Shown here in pieces: positions 5,873 through 6,128 of a DNA stretch of 6,128 nucleotides (position 1 is its first letter; every line of letters begins with the position of its first letter). The translations under genes and the position numbers were made by a program. The DNA is from DASULK01 sp036381835. GTDB lineage: Bacteria > Actinomycetota > Actinomycetes > Mycobacteriales > Micromonosporaceae. The stretch covers positions 1-6,128 of the forward strand of contig DASVCA010000099.1 of assembly GCA_036381835.1 (NCBI GenBank). The letters run 5' to 3'. Below the pieces are notes generated by a model, which saw nothing but the letters and a program-made list of their open reading frames with translations, was not told the origin of the DNA and did not search any database.

Positions 5873-6128
5873 CCGAGCGGGTCGTACTCGCATACTCCGG
5901 GGGGCTGGACACCTCCGTCGCCATCCCCTACCTCGCCGAACAGACCGGCGCCGAGGTGATCGCCGTGGCGGTCGACGTCGGCCAGGGCGGCGAGGATCTG
6001 GAGGCCATCCGGCAACGCGCCCTGGACTGCGGCGCGGTGGAGTCCGAGGTGGTCGACGCGCGCGACGAGTTCGCCGCCGACTACTGCCTCCCGGCGATCC
6101 GGGCCAACGCGCTCTACATGGACCGCTA
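5869..6128 (+). CDS. argG: argininosuccinate synthase ArgG (5' part, runs off window)
   Basis: ArgG condenses citrulline with aspartate using ATP to form argininosuccinate, the next-to-last step of arginine synthesis. Only the first 86 codons are present. The full protein is about 400 residues in this family. The N-terminal PP-loop ATP pyrophosphatase motif AYSGGLDTS is at residues 8-16. It is followed by VIAVAVDVGQGGEDLEAIR (about 30-48), which is typical of argininosuccinate synthase and distinguishes it from other PP-loop enzymes. The frame is open to the right edge, so the truncation comes from the window and not from mutation. The ATG overlaps the argR stop as ATGA and has a good ribosome binding site. 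argH commonly follows in related actinobacteria but lies outside what can be seen. Confidence 0.96.
   Translation, partial: MTERVVLAYSGGLDTSVAIPYLAEQTGAEVIAVAVDVGQGGEDLEAIRQRALDCGAVESEVVDARDEFAADYCLPAIRANALYMDR

Noticed and set aside
1..6128. Mobile elements, CRISPR arrays, tRNA or rRNA genes, or an unknown gene cluster
   Set aside because: No direct-repeat arrays, transposase-like proteins or RNA gene signatures were found. Apart from the front control region and the 55-bp gap, the window is filled by recognised arginine genes.

Overview
This window is an almost gap-free arginine biosynthesis operon, argC-argJ-argB-argD-argF-argR-argG. All genes are on the plus strand, and argG is cut off by the right edge. 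The sequence is very GC-rich with strong G/C preference at third codon positions. The gene order and protein sequences are those of a high-GC Gram-positive actinobacterium. The wording of ArgC and ArgF suggests a Micromonosporaceae-like actinomycete rather than Streptomyces, but that is an impression from memory, not a search result.

Layout. Positions 1-91 form a control region of lower GC. It holds two near-identical 12-bp inverted repeats (9-20 and 70-81) that look like ARG boxes (ArgR operators), a plausible -35/-10 pair (37-42 and 60-65), and a purine-rich ribosome binding site just before argC. Next come argC (92-1096), a 55-bp gap with a small hairpin and a strong ribosome binding site, argJ (1152-2324), argB (2321-3247), argD (3244-4428), argF (4425-5360), argR (5357-5872) and the first 86 codons of argG (5869 onward). 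From argJ to argG every junction is a 4-nt ATGA or GTGA stop/start overlap, so translation is probably coupled. argC/argJ is the only junction with a gap. No terminator is visible, and transcription presumably runs on through argG. In relatives argH usually follows, but it lies outside this window.

How the genes work together. ArgJ moves the acetyl group from N-acetylornithine to glutamate. ArgB phosphorylates N-acetylglutamate, ArgC reduces the acyl phosphate to the semialdehyde, and ArgD transaminates it to N-acetylornithine. ArgJ then releases ornithine and recycles the acetyl group. ArgF carbamoylates ornithine to citrulline, and ArgG joins citrulline to aspartate. ArgR is the arginine-sensing regulator that probably acts on the boxes ahead of argC, closing a feedback loop within the operon.

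No unknown system is visible. The points worth a second look are the two well-separated ARG-box-like repeats, a sharp local loss of G/C-ending codons in the last 17 sense codons or so of argC just before the only intergenic gap, the hairpin in that gap, and a Ser-Leu-Arg-Thr-Arg version of the carbamoyl-phosphate motif in ArgF.
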